Shown: positions 39,017-49,329 of the stretch, in pieces
How the letters are laid out: each line of letters opens with the position of its first letter
Position numbering within the stretch: the first letter of the stretch is position 1
Origin: Polytrichum commune
Taxonomy: Eukaryota; Streptophyta; Polytrichopsida; Polytrichales; Polytrichaceae
Direction of reading: 5' to 3'
Assembly (NCBI GenBank): GCA_950295325.1
Contig: OX485803.1
Location: 51,351,554 to 51,415,553, forward strand
Length of the DNA: 64,000 bases
Position numbers and translations under genes: made by a program
The notes under the pieces: generated by a model
Seen by the model: the letters and a program-made list of their open reading frames with translations, nothing else
Database searches by the model: none
Told to the model about the DNA's origin: nothing

Positions 39017-39443
39017 GGGCGTCCCCAGCAGCCTCGCCATGGGGCATGCCAACGCCAAAAATGGGGCATCCCGGGTTCTTAGGTGGCGGTACCGGCATAA
39101 ATTGAGCCCCACCAATGTCCGGTCCGGCATAATTTAGAACCGGCCCGGGTATAGTAAAGGCCTTCCAACGCCATAAATGGTTCATATGGCGGCCCTCCTC
39201 CGGCCCGCCAAGAGATTACTTTAATATCAGATACTCCGATATCCTACTTTATCCCATGTCAGATAATAGGTGTCGTTGTCTTATTGATTGCTTCCTAATT
39301 ATACCGGGGGTATGCCTAGGCTTTGGTGGGCTCTGACTCAAGATGAGCTGCCCCGCCCAAGATGGAGGGCTCCCCAAACACCCTAAACACCATATAATAC
39401 ATTATTTTTGGCGGGTTGCTTACTATCTCTCCTGGGCATGCCC
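39017..39443. mobile_element. PIF/Harbinger-type MITE with TAA target duplication
   Basis: 427 bp from GGGCGTCCCCAGCAG to, reversed, GGGCATGCCCAGGAG, with TAA on both sides (39014-39016 and 39444-39446). GC-rich interior with repeated GGGGCAT and CGCCA(A/T)AAATGG motifs near both ends. A different family from the GGGCCACTTCACAC elements. Non-coding. Confidence 0.8.
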
Positions 39444-39446
39444 TAA

Positions 39447-40252
39447 TAAGCCCCTCTACCTAAGTGACTACCCTCTCCTCTCTGAGGTGTCAGTTGTGGG
39501 AGCTCCTTTATTTATAGCCTTTACTAGCCATGTGTATTAGGGGGAATCATCTATTAGGAGAGCGAATCTAACAAAGCCCCCTCACTTGGGATATGAGGAG
39601 TGTGCTCTCTCGACTCCCCACTTTCTCTTCTTTGGTTTTTGGCTTCACTCCCTTGAATGCAAAATCTCATGGAACTTTGATTACAATAAAGTTCTTCGTA
39701 AAGTAAAGTGGATGAAATCATGGGTTTAGTCCAAAATCATTAATTTATGGGAATTAATATAAAGTTAACCAAGTTTTCATAATGCTTAAGTTATCAACCA
39801 CAAGGAGTGGCGTCGGGCTATTAAAAACCGGCTTTCTAGCTTGTTTGAGTCTGCACCTTTATTCATGATATGTTGAAGCATCCTGGTTTGAATCCAAGGT
39901 ATATGGGTATTGTTCAATTTTTTTTCATGTTCTCTAACTTTTACCGATTCGATATACATCACAAGAATTGTGTTGCATTAGCAAATCTACGATGAAGCCT
40001 TGACAAAATTTGGATTGAAAATAAGGCCTTCCCTTATTAAGTTATGGTTGTTGAAAGTGTATGTTTGTTGATTGCTTAAGTGCATACATAAGTCCTCTTA
40101 ATTATGTTCACTCTTGAATGTGGAGTAGTCAATAAACTTTGAAGATGTTGTCCAATCTCTTTTAAACATATGTCTTTATTGCATTTGTTCTTTGATCGTC
40201 ACCGAACCACAAACCGATCAAATATAAGGGTCCAATAAAGAAAAGTCACTAA
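39447..40252. repeat. Non-coding; 40000-40255 repeated at 54.5 kb
   Basis: The segment from about 40045 (GTATGTTTGTTGATTGCTT) to 40255 is similar to 54530-54720 in the same orientation, including TAAACATATGTCTTTATTG / TAAACATGTGTCTTTGTGG and CCGAACCACA / CCAAACCACA. No gene is seen. Confidence 0.5.
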
Positions 40253-40260
40253 ATAACATC

Positions 40261-40976
40261 CATGGGGGTTGGACTCTTTATTAGAAACCTCAACGACGTG
40301 TGTGGGTCACTATGAATTTAAACCCCCTATATACATGAAATTTATAGAGAAGAACAAATATATAGTATATACATTTTAATGTTAGACTAGAAAATGGATT
40401 CATGTATATATATACATAGCTTTTCAAATGATGTGTAAATGGCTCCACTGCATATACAAATCATCAATGATGAAATATATATGCCTTTATGACATACAAC
40501 TCACTTCCAATTTGCAATGAGAAAATCGCATAGGATGTAATTTAATGATTACATCACACAAACAAAGACTAGGGCATAATAACTTAGCCACAATTTGGGG
40601 AGCAAAACTCAAGGGAACCAACAAGCGCTCCAATAGCCTCCGGTTTGTTAGAATCTATAATTAAATGCAAACCCTAACAAAAAAGAATATGGTGGTTATT
40701 GAAGATTATCACCATATGATAGCAATGGATTAAAACATAAATTGGATGAAACTAAGACATTTATTGTCGATTTTTTCTCTAAACCTTTAACCCCCCCCCC
40801 TTTGTACATCTACCTTTGATTCAAAATTTTAATTGCCTTCTAAAATGTACACACTAAAGCAAAGTAATACCTCTCATTTATGTATACAATGGACGTGAAT
40901 GCCTCAAACAACACCTCTCTCTACACCCACATTAGTTCGTACGTGGTATGAAGAGTTCCCCTCCCCCCCCCCCGGG
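40261..40976 (+). mobile_element. Non-autonomous TIR element, family R, hAT-like
   Basis: Starts CATGGGGGTTGGACTCTT and ends with AAGAGTTCCCCT plus a C-tract. Flanks ATAACATC (40253-40260) and ATAACATG (40977-40984) match at seven of eight bases. Collinear with 25221-25640 and, in reverse, with 33373-34351. Confidence 0.65.
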
Positions 40977-40995
40977 ATAACATGTGCATACCTTA

Positions 40996-42029
40996 GGACC
41001 GTTGTACACACAAACCAAGAGCCATGACCATGAAAATCTAAGGGCTAGGAAATTCATGCAAAGGTTGTACCGTGGGAAATAATAATCCATATAAGCAATT
41101 AATGGGTCCTCAAGCATAGTGTAAAGTGAGAGTGGACCATATCGAGGAACTGCAACATATATTTGGGTTTGGGTCTCCATCATGGTATTATAATACTTTT
41201 AAAATCCAATGACAATTTAATTGATTGCCATGACCCCTAATTTTGCACTAAACCCGTCTCTTTTCGGTAGGCTCAATGCAACATATGCCATGCCATGAAG
41301 CATTATCCATTTGCAATGTCAGCCATCATGTAGGAATTTTTTCATCCATTGAAATCCCTTTGGTCTCTCAAGCCTTCAGAGTCTAGTGTAAAGTGAACTT
41401 GGACTGTCTTTGGCTTCTACACCAATCATATAATTTGTATATCACATGCCATGAACCCTTGAGCTCTAGTGTAAAGCAGAGCCCTACATTGGGTGCCCAT
41501 ACCCATGCCCATGCCCATGCCCACCCATGCCCATGGGTTTTGGGTGGGCATGGGTGCGATATTATTGTTCATGGGTGGGCATGGGTTTGATATTATAATG
41601 GGTGGGCATGGGTGGGCATGAGATCATTGTAGCGGTGAGCTTAGCATTGCCAATGAATCGGCATACCACTACTAAATTCAGTATTCTCTTGTGGTGGAAG
41701 CTGAAAGGGAGCCCCCACATTCCCCATCATGTCGCGCGTGGCGCGTTCAGTTTTGTGCATCCCTGCATCCAACTCCAAATCGGAGTCAAACTTCTCGGAT
41801 GCAGGGAATACGCTAACCAATAAGCGCTCCGGGCTGAAGCCAACGATAGTGAACGACCTTTTATTTGTCCGATCCAACCAAGACTTGGTGTAGGCGGGTA
41901 ATACACATTACACAATTTTTGAATACATGGGCGCAATTTGAATAGCATGGGTGGGCATAGGTCGTTGCTGATGGGCATGGTCTGGGTGCAATTTAAAAGG
42001 AAAATGTTGGGCTCTGGTGTAAAGTGGCC
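40996..42029. mobile_element. PIF/Harbinger-type MITE, interrupted by a hAT MITE
   Basis: Left end GGACCGTTGTACACACAAAC is a worn version of the GGGCCACTTCACAC tip, and the right end is GTAAAGTGGCC. TTA at 40993-40995 and 42030-42032. Removing the nested 540-bp hAT element and one 8-bp copy leaves about 486 bp collinear with the MITEs at 15.2 and 30.0 kb (CATAGTGTAAAGTGAGAGTGG, GTGTAAAGTGAACTTGGAC). Confidence 0.8.
41477..42016. mobile_element. hAT-type MITE with 8-bp target duplication, nested
   Basis: Terminal inverted repeat CAGAGCCCTACATT / CAGAGCCCAACATT, with GTGTAAAG duplicated exactly at 41469-41476 and 42017-42024. Tips beginning CAG and an 8-bp duplication are typical of hAT. Both subterminal regions carry multiple copies of CCCATG or CATGGG (notably 41502-41630 and 41945-41985), likely transposase binding motifs. 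The GC-richer interior has frames on both strands (41641-41877 minus, 41602-41823 plus) without recognisable domains; it may have captured a host fragment. Confidence 0.88.
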
Positions 42030-42032
42030 TTA

Positions 42033-43949
42033 AGTAAGATGACTTGAGGACGTGACCTCTTCTTGATTTGAGGTTGATCAAACATAATTTCTTTCATAAT
42101 TAAAATAAAATGGATACTACCTCATAACTCTTAAGTCCCAAAGAACAAACTCCAAATATTTGCTCCTTAACTCCATCCAACATTGGTTATAAGCTAATCT
42201 CATCCCTTCTTATCCTCATATATATCCATAATGATTGAACGCCTCTTCCTTTTCACTTACCCAAAAAGAAAACGAGCAACTTATCTACTACACCATGTGT
42301 TGATCACAACAAACTTGGCTCTATCATATCCTTAAAATTATCAACATAATATTACTCAAAATCTTCTCTCTATATTCTTTCTATTTATGAGTAGTGTATT
42401 GCAAGGAAATTCAAATTCAATATGGTTAGTTATAGATTTTGGCATTCCAATTGTTTATACCCAAATCTTTTGTGGCAATTTGCTGGCCCCATGAAATAGT
42501 TGAGAGACCATGAGTAATGCTATGGATCGAACCTTTCACCCCTTCCCTAAATCTTTAACCACTAAATAACGGTAATCTTCTTCCCTTCGTAAACCCTTCG
42601 AAACATATGAGACGAGGCACCATCCACCTCAAGCTCCAACACAAGCACCATGCACCATCACCTTGAAATGTGGGCGGTAGGCTATTTTATAAGCTAGGGT
42701 GGAGTATTGAGGCTTAGTTGAGCCCACCAACACACCCCAATGAGGTCAATTGTTATCCTGAAATGGATTGTCAACGTTAAGCACACCACACTTTTGTAGT
42801 GTAAGGAGAGTGTAGCCGTTTACAAGAGATATTGACACAAATGACTGGTTTTGACACATATGATGGTTTTTTTCCTTGTAACTTTTCCTAAAATGCTACT
42901 CTTATGTGTAGCGAAATTGTGATCAAAATTTGTATTAAATAAGGTTCAAATTAAATTTATGGGAAATTTAAAGATGATAAACCTTTTATAAATGTCCAAA
43001 TAAATATTGATGGGTCCCCCACCTTTGAGTTTAGTCTCTTCCCTTTGCCATGACTCCTCTCTGCACCGTGGGTTTGATGGCCCCATTTGCAAAGTTTTTG
43101 AGGTGGGGATGAGAACTAGTTGAAGGCCAACAACCACCACAAGAGACTTTGGGTATTTCAATAAGGCACTAAGGTAAAAACATGTGTTGATCTAGAGGGA
43201 ACCGTATAGGAAAATATACTAATCTATGCTACTCTTTGTGGACATTATGGCAAGAGAGAAGCAAATGTTGTTGTAAGTAATGTTTCACCTTTCATAATAC
43301 TCAATGAACATGTCAACCATGAAGGTTAAGATACCATGGTTGTAAAAGAAAAATGACCTCATTGCATTTACATAGTCCCACTACTTCAACTATAACATAC
43401 TTACCTCATTAACTTGTGGATTCAAACTGGAGACCTCCCAAGTGAAAGCCCGTCGTCTCCACATATTCTATACCAACCTCACACCCACACATGATTGTGC
43501 ACATGCATGGATTTCTTAAAAAAACTTCATCCACTTTCTAGGCATACCATAATATGTTATTCATATCGTGGTATAGTATTCATATGTTTTATATAAAGTT
43601 ATGTTATTTTAATGTCTAGAATACACATGTAGAGATCTTGCAAATGTGGTGTTGCCACCTCACTCCTTAAAATTGGAACCAACAATGTCAAGAGTGTCAA
43701 TCACACTAGATATAACAACCAAGGCACAAATAACATAGCCAAACAATGTTTCATGAACCAATCAATACATCCTACATAAATGTAGCTCATTTTCCTACAC
43801 TTAATCTTAGAACACACCACAGAATCTTACATTGATTTTTATTTTTTCTGGGGCGGTACGTTCTATAACGACTTGTTGAAACCCCCACCACTTCTTGTAG
43901 TGGGTTTGAAGGGGGGGGGGGGGGGGCGGGAGGGTTGCTTGCAATGGGA
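42033..43949. other. Non-coding; G-tract near 43911
   Basis: No gene is recognised; only short motif-free frames. A G-run of about 17 lies at 43911-43926. The only structured segment is the tRNA-like stretch at 43415-43500. Confidence 0.35.
43415..43500 (-). repeat. Possible SINE, tRNA-like B-box
   Basis: On the minus strand GGTCTCCAGTTTGAATCC (43418-43435) resembles a polymerase III B-box with tRNA T-loop context, preceded by GACGGGCTTTCACTTGGG. I could not fold a complete tRNA, so a degraded tRNA-derived SINE is more likely than a tRNA gene. Confidence 0.3.
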
Positions 43950-44450
43950 GCCACATGTAGTGGTACATGCTCATGCGTACATGGGAATGGGTGAAGATGT
44001 GAAGTATTGAAGTGTGGTGACGTGAGGTTGAGGATGAGGTGAAGGATGGACTCGTGTGTAGGGCCGGTGGGGGTGTGATGGGAGCGGCATGCATTGATTC
44101 ATATCTATCCGGACACGATATTGGGAAGGAGATGTGAAGGGTTGGAGTGTGGGGAGGTGAGGGATGGAGTCTCGTCGAGGGCCGGTGGGGGTGTGATGGG
44201 AGCCAACATGCATTGATTCATGTTCATGCGTACATGATATTTTGGGAGGAGATGTGAAGGGTTGAGGTGTGGTGATGTGAGGTTGAGGATGGGGATGAGG
44301 TGAGGGATGGAGTCTCGTCGAGGGCCGGCGGGGGTGTGATGAGAGCCGCATGCATTGGTGCATGTCTATACGTACATGATATTGGCACGAGATGGAGGTG
44401 TTCAATTGTGGTGAGGTGAGGTGAGGTGAGGGTAACCCTTGAAGGAGTCA
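43950..44450. repeat. Minisatellite, units of about 118-153 bp
   Basis: GGGCCGGYGGGGGTGTGATG recurs at 44061, 44179 and 44332. Each is followed by GCATGCATTG and GTACATGATATT-like segments and then GAGATG(T/G)GAAGGG. Units vary in length by insertion of GGTTGAGGATG. Proline/histidine-rich minus-strand frames across it are products of the repeat. Confidence 0.8.
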
Positions 44451-45149
44451 AGTCCAATGCACGATCATGTACACAATTTCTACAAGCCACACCAAGTTTA
44501 AGAATAATGTGCTCTTTATACCTTGGGTTTTTGTTCTTTGTTTTATACATCAGATTATGTGAAGGAGAAAATCATGTGTGGCATTGATGACCAGAACACT
44601 AGGTTTGTGTCTCCACTAAGATGTGTAACCAGTTTGAAAATTGCCATAGAATATTTGGTTGGTAATAGATAAGGTCACTTTTGACATAATTGACTTCAAA
44701 TGAAAATTTGTAGTTTGATTTCGTGTTTTTGGTATGTAAAGGCCCCAACTGAGTCTATTAGGCGTTGAATTAGAACTTTAACATATACAATGGTTAGTGA
44801 ACTCTTATGAGATACATGATACATGCATGATGGCATGCAAAACACTCAACCCATGAAAGGACTCATGAGGTGTTGTTCCAAATAAAAACCAAAATAATTT
44901 GATGAGAGTTGCCAACTACGCTACTGATTAACCCCAAACCATATTATAATATGAGGAGTTAAAGAGTTATCTTCTCTAGAGTTATTTAAAACATTGTGCA
45001 ATTCCAATTGGCAATTTACAATGACTAATGTGAATGATAAAGTTTGAGAATTGTTGCCCCATTCATTTTCACCAATATGCTAACTAGTGGTATTCATAGT
45101 CTTAAAGTCACATAATTTCAAAATCACGGTACTGAATCATCACATTGTA
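44451..45149. other. Non-coding sequence
   Basis: No gene or repeat is recognised. Confidence 0.3.
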
Positions 45150-45830
45150 ATACGCGCGAGAGAGAGACCTCGTTAATACGACACTCGTTAATATGACACC
45201 CTCGATATTACAACACATGTTTGTGCGACTAAACTTTTTAGTCCAAAACTCCCTCTTTTATACGACTACAACACTCAATAATGCGACATTTAGAATCTCC
45301 TTTTTGTCATAATAAAGAGGTAGTTAATGCTTAAATTCCTTTCATCTATGTCATGTACATCTATTATACATCCATTCTCACTTGGGAACTACTTGGGAAC
45401 TTCACTTACCATTGGGAACTTAATGAGAATTAGGGTTGCTAGTGCAAAATGGACATGGTTAGGGTTAGAGTGGCCTTCTGCCTAGTATGTTGCTAAACCT
45501 CACACATCATTGTTGTCTAGTTTCTTATTAGAGAACTCTTTATATTTTGATGTTAATGAAATTATTAATTTCCAAAAGTTAGTAGGGAATTTAGATAAGA
45601 TAATAGTTGCTAACTTGGGTAGGCAACACAAGAGATCTTTGGACTCCTATTTCAAGAGTTCTTGAGAATATTTGTACTTGTTTGGAGGTTATAAGTTATT
45701 ATTTCATACCATCTATATTGCTTAAACTCGTTGTATATATATAACTTATGTTTTCGTATTCCCTCAATAATACGACAACTTTACGCCATTTGTCATGTTA
45801 ATGAGAAGACGACACCTTGATAATACGACT
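45150..45830. repeat. Dispersed direct repeats of CTCRWTAATACGAC
   Basis: At least six related words lie in the same orientation: CTCGTTAATACGACAC, CTCGTTAATATGACAC, CTCGATATTACAACAC and CTCAATAATGCGACAT (45168-45290), then CTCAATAATACGACAA and CTTGATAATACGACTT (45761-45835). They bracket about 450 bp of ordinary AT-rich sequence. Clusters of such words at both ends could be transposase binding sites of a pogo-like element; this is an inference. Confidence 0.45.
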
Positions 45831-45835
45831 TTTTG

Positions 45836-47289
45836 TGTGTTTCCCAAAAGTCTCATACTAAAAAGGGAGAACAATACTCCAAGGGGCCACATCCAAGCCA
45901 CCTATCAAGGTAAATCATGCACCCTTCATTTACAAAATGTAAGATAGAAGCGCCTATCGCAGACACATATGCCCTCCCAAAGTTCATCGTTGATACTTTG
46001 ACTCCTTCAACCAATTAACTGCATTCTTAGGTTTTAGAATGACGTAATTAGTGTTCATGTTGAAGTACATAGTCGTCCACTTTGGCGGGGAATAGGTGTT
46101 GGAATAGGGATCACTTACAAAATTGAACGTTTCTACCTCAAGTTGACTTGGGATGAATAAAAATGGAGATATCTTGAAGCATGCCATTTGAATGGGTCAA
46201 TTAGAGAGGGGAAGAAAGTAAATGGCATGTTATGCATGTGTTAATTGGTCTTGAACATGCTATCTATGAATATTGAAAAATTAACGTGGACATGAATATG
46301 TGTTATAGTAATTAATTTGTAACCTTTCAATTTTTATTTATATTATCATATCACTGAAATATTAGTTTGACTGCTAGTAAATTCAATTGACTCATTATGA
46401 GTTCAAGATTACTGTGACCCGCTTGGCATGGTAAGTACTAGTAATTCTTTCCCCACTCTCCAAAATGAGATGGTAGTATTCAATATATTATCTAAGGAGA
46501 GGGAATTAGCGTGTACGAGTGTACTTCTCATTCATCCAACTTAAAAGTTATGAAATAATATATAGCATGAAAGTTGTTTTTTTATGTTGATTTGAAACCG
46601 GAATTAATTTTTAAAATCCCGCATTAGTCTACTTGAGGTCATTTGAGATGAATCGATAACAAACTTATAGGGAGTCAAGTTTTTTATGTTGGATGGATGA
46701 GAGGTACTCTCGTATACGATGATGGTTCTCTCTCTCTCTCATCCGAAAGGCTCTCCAATATATAATTCATGGTGTGCCTTTAAATTTGATGCCCTAGCAA
46801 ATTTATAGGCATCATTGAATTATCTACAACAACCTATTGATCTATACCTTAAAAATTGCCAGGTCTTTGCCAAACGAATAGACCCTCTTCAATTTTATCC
46901 CTCTCATGATTAAGGATGGCACCTATATTGGATTGGAATATAGGTGAATGCATGGTAACAACAACCAACATTATTAAATGGTATCAAAGAACCTACCCAT
47001 CAATATCAAAATTGTAATACTAATCAACTATTGATATTTGGTAGGTATTTTAAGGTGAGAAAATATTTGAACACCTAAGTTACTATTTTGGTCAATACTG
47101 ATGACTAGTCTAAACCATATTGATAGTAGGGCAATTTGACTTGGGTATCAAGGTTCTCGCACGGCATAAGGACCCAAATAATATGGAAAAAACCCTCAAA
47201 TACTCATATCCTACTGCTACTAATTTTTTTATTAAAAACTTGATATAGATACCCCAATGGTATAACATAATTCAATGTCAATCCAACAC
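45836..47289. other. Non-coding sequence
   Basis: No gene is recognised; short frames such as 45984-46187 have no motif. A short CT microsatellite lies at about 46727-46740. Confidence 0.3.
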
Positions 47290-47490
47290 TTTATGGCAAT
47301 GTCCGAGAAGATCTTTGGCATAATTTGTCGAGATCCGAGTGTTTCCAAGTCCAACTAGTTGCATGTTGACATCTTTCAATTTTTCTTTATTAAAGTGGGG
47401 TTTATTTATAAATTCCTCTAAAACAATTGAACTTCAATTGGCTCATCTGTAAGTAGCAGCCAATTCTCCCCGTTCATTGCTTGACGGTAC
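47290..47490 (+). repeat. Single arm of the second foldback family
   Basis: GAAGATCTTTGGCATAAT, GAGTGTTTCCAAGTCCAAC, AACTTCAATTGGCTCATCTG and GCAGCCAATTCTCCCC match the arm of 37170-37355 in order. Confidence 0.6.
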
Positions 47491-47901
47491 CTTCTCTCTT
47501 CTATTCTCTCTAGCCCTAATGTAGAAAAAGGAGAAAATGAGCCGATTTGGCCAAAAAGTGTGCCTTGGTATTTGTTTGATATTTTAAGAGATGGGGTAGA
47601 GGAAGTGATTGGGAATGCAAGTTAATTTGTAAAATTATTCCCTACAAATAATTGGCTATATTTTCTCAAAGAAGCAAGTAAGTCAAATTCCCTACTTGTA
47701 TAGCAGAGTTTCTCTAATTTGAACAACGAGAAATCCTACTCTACGTACGAATGCAGACAAAACAGTTAACTTAATGGCACCCAAAGGTGATCCTAAGTGA
47801 TGTGAAACATAACTAGTGCAGTCAATTATTGCATGCGGCCTATCACTACATCCTTTTTGAGCCAACACTTTTACAATTAATCGCCTAAAATTCTTTGATC
47901 A
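47491..47901. other. Non-coding sequence
   Basis: No gene or repeat is recognised before the hAT element. Confidence 0.3.
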
Positions 47902-47909
47902 AAATTCTC

Positions 47910-48902
47910 CAGACCTTGGACAACTGCCAAAATAACTAAAGTTAACTAGATTTTTTTCAAGGCATTTTAGGGAACAACTATAGTTAACTAAAAAAATTTC
48001 AAACCCATTTGAAAAACAACTAAAGTTAACTGGAATTTTTTTTAACAACTATAACTATGTATCTAACTATAGTTAACTAAAAAAAAACTTCAATAAAAAC
48101 TTTAGTCAATTGTAGTTATGAAATATAAACATCAAGCCTTATATTCTTCATCTGCCTCAATGTTGTCCTTATCTTCATCGTTGGTGTCGTATTCCAACAT
48201 AACTGGTGGCTTAGGAATAAAATTCTCCCATTGCGAGTCAAGCTTGACTACCTCAGATTCGTCAGAACAAAGTAAATGCTTGTTCATCTTTAGGAACATG
48301 TTGACTTCAATTAAACCTGCTCGCAAAGAAGATCGCTTTGGAGCAATGACATCATTCATACCACCAAGATCGCATTCCAACCCGCCAGCTGATCTCACTG
48401 TGTTGAGTTCCTCCAAGCTTGAGCATTCAAGTAAAGATCTATTGCACTTTAACAAGTAACAAAAGATCCTAACAATGCACATTATGCGAACACAAGAGTT
48501 TGAAGCCTAATCCACCACCACATCGATGACTTGAGTTAGTTGACACAATTTAGCATAGATACCTTGCTTGCTCCAGATTGTCGAGTGTGCTCTCAAGAGG
48601 CTCCAGACCAAAAGGAGGAGAAGCTTCAGACCAAGAGGAGGAGAAGCTTCAAGATATAATTATTATTTTGAAAACCATTAGCCTCTAGCCCCTCATTCCT
48701 CGTCATCCTACCATAATTTAAGGCTGCACTTAATGTTAGTTAACTAGATATAACTATAGTTAACTATATTTTTTGGTAGTTTGAATTCAAAACAACTATA
48801 GTTAACTGGATTTTTTGACCGGTCAAATCGTGAACAACTGTAGTTACGAAGGGCAACTAGTTAACTACTAGTTGATTTAGTTGGTTAGTTGTCCAAGGTC
48901 TG
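47910..48902 (-). mobile_element. hAT derivative with 8-bp target duplication and transposase remnant
   Basis: 993 bp with inverted tips CAGACCTTGGACAACT (left) and the same sequence reversed at the right end. AAATTCTC is duplicated exactly at 47902-47909 and 48903-48910. Both subterminal regions carry many copies of ACTATAGTTAACT or near variants (47938-48120 and 48738-48870), in keeping with transposase binding sites. The middle holds a minus-strand fragment of a hAT transposase. It is a deletion derivative of an autonomous element. Confidence 0.9.
48132..48482 (-). pseudogene. hAT transposase C-terminal exon fragment
   Basis: The minus-strand frame ends with an acidic tail and contains SAGGLECDLGG, then IAPKRSSLRAGLIEVNMFL and NKHLL. 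This is the pattern of the hAT C-terminal dimerisation domain (FSxAGx ... KRxxLxxxxxEVxxFLxxN). Residues before about 30 of the frame look intronic or decayed, and the real exon border is probably near 48440-48470. The DDE core is absent, so it cannot be active. Its position between hAT termini supports the assignment. Confidence 0.65.
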
Positions 48903-48910
48903 AAATTCTC

Positions 48911-49329
48911 CCCATGCCCCCTCGCCAATGCCCCTCTATATAGTGTATTATATAATCAAATTTGGTCAATGACATGATTGATGTTTGTTTCCTTAGGAAG
49001 CTAACATTGTGCTTGATGATTTTATTCATTGATTGTAAAAGGACCAAGTATATGCAAAATGTAGTTAGTTTTTTCATCCAGGGTTCCAGCTCAAAAAAAA
49101 CACCCAGGGAAGACTAAATGAGTGTCAGATGTATCTTTAGTTTGTCACGATAAGGTCGATTGATAGTTCAAAAGGGTGATGGATTGAGTTTGACACTTAA
49201 TTATCACAATTAATCCATTCTCATGTGACTTGACTTGTCACATACTTACCATAAATAAATTTATTCATTACTCAAACAATAACACATTTCTATACTTGTA
49301 AAAATTAGGACTTAGGGAATTTTGATAAA
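48911..49329. other. Non-coding sequence
   Basis: No gene or repeat is recognised. Confidence 0.3.

Noticed and set aside
38681-39185. Long tyrosine/isoleucine/histidine/valine-rich frames near 38.7-39.2 kb
   Set aside because: Products of the CA/TA/GT microsatellite.
41641-41978. Overlapping open frames inside the nested hAT MITE as a possible gene
   Set aside because: Open on both strands, no domain recognised, and bounded by MITE termini; kept only as a possible capture.
43415-43500. A tRNA gene on the minus strand
   Set aside because: Only a B-box-like stretch is present; no acceptor stem or complete cloverleaf could be built.
43807-44550. Proline/histidine-rich frames of 95-144 codons on the minus strand
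   Set aside because: They cross a minisatellite and repeat with it; there is no independent evidence of coding.
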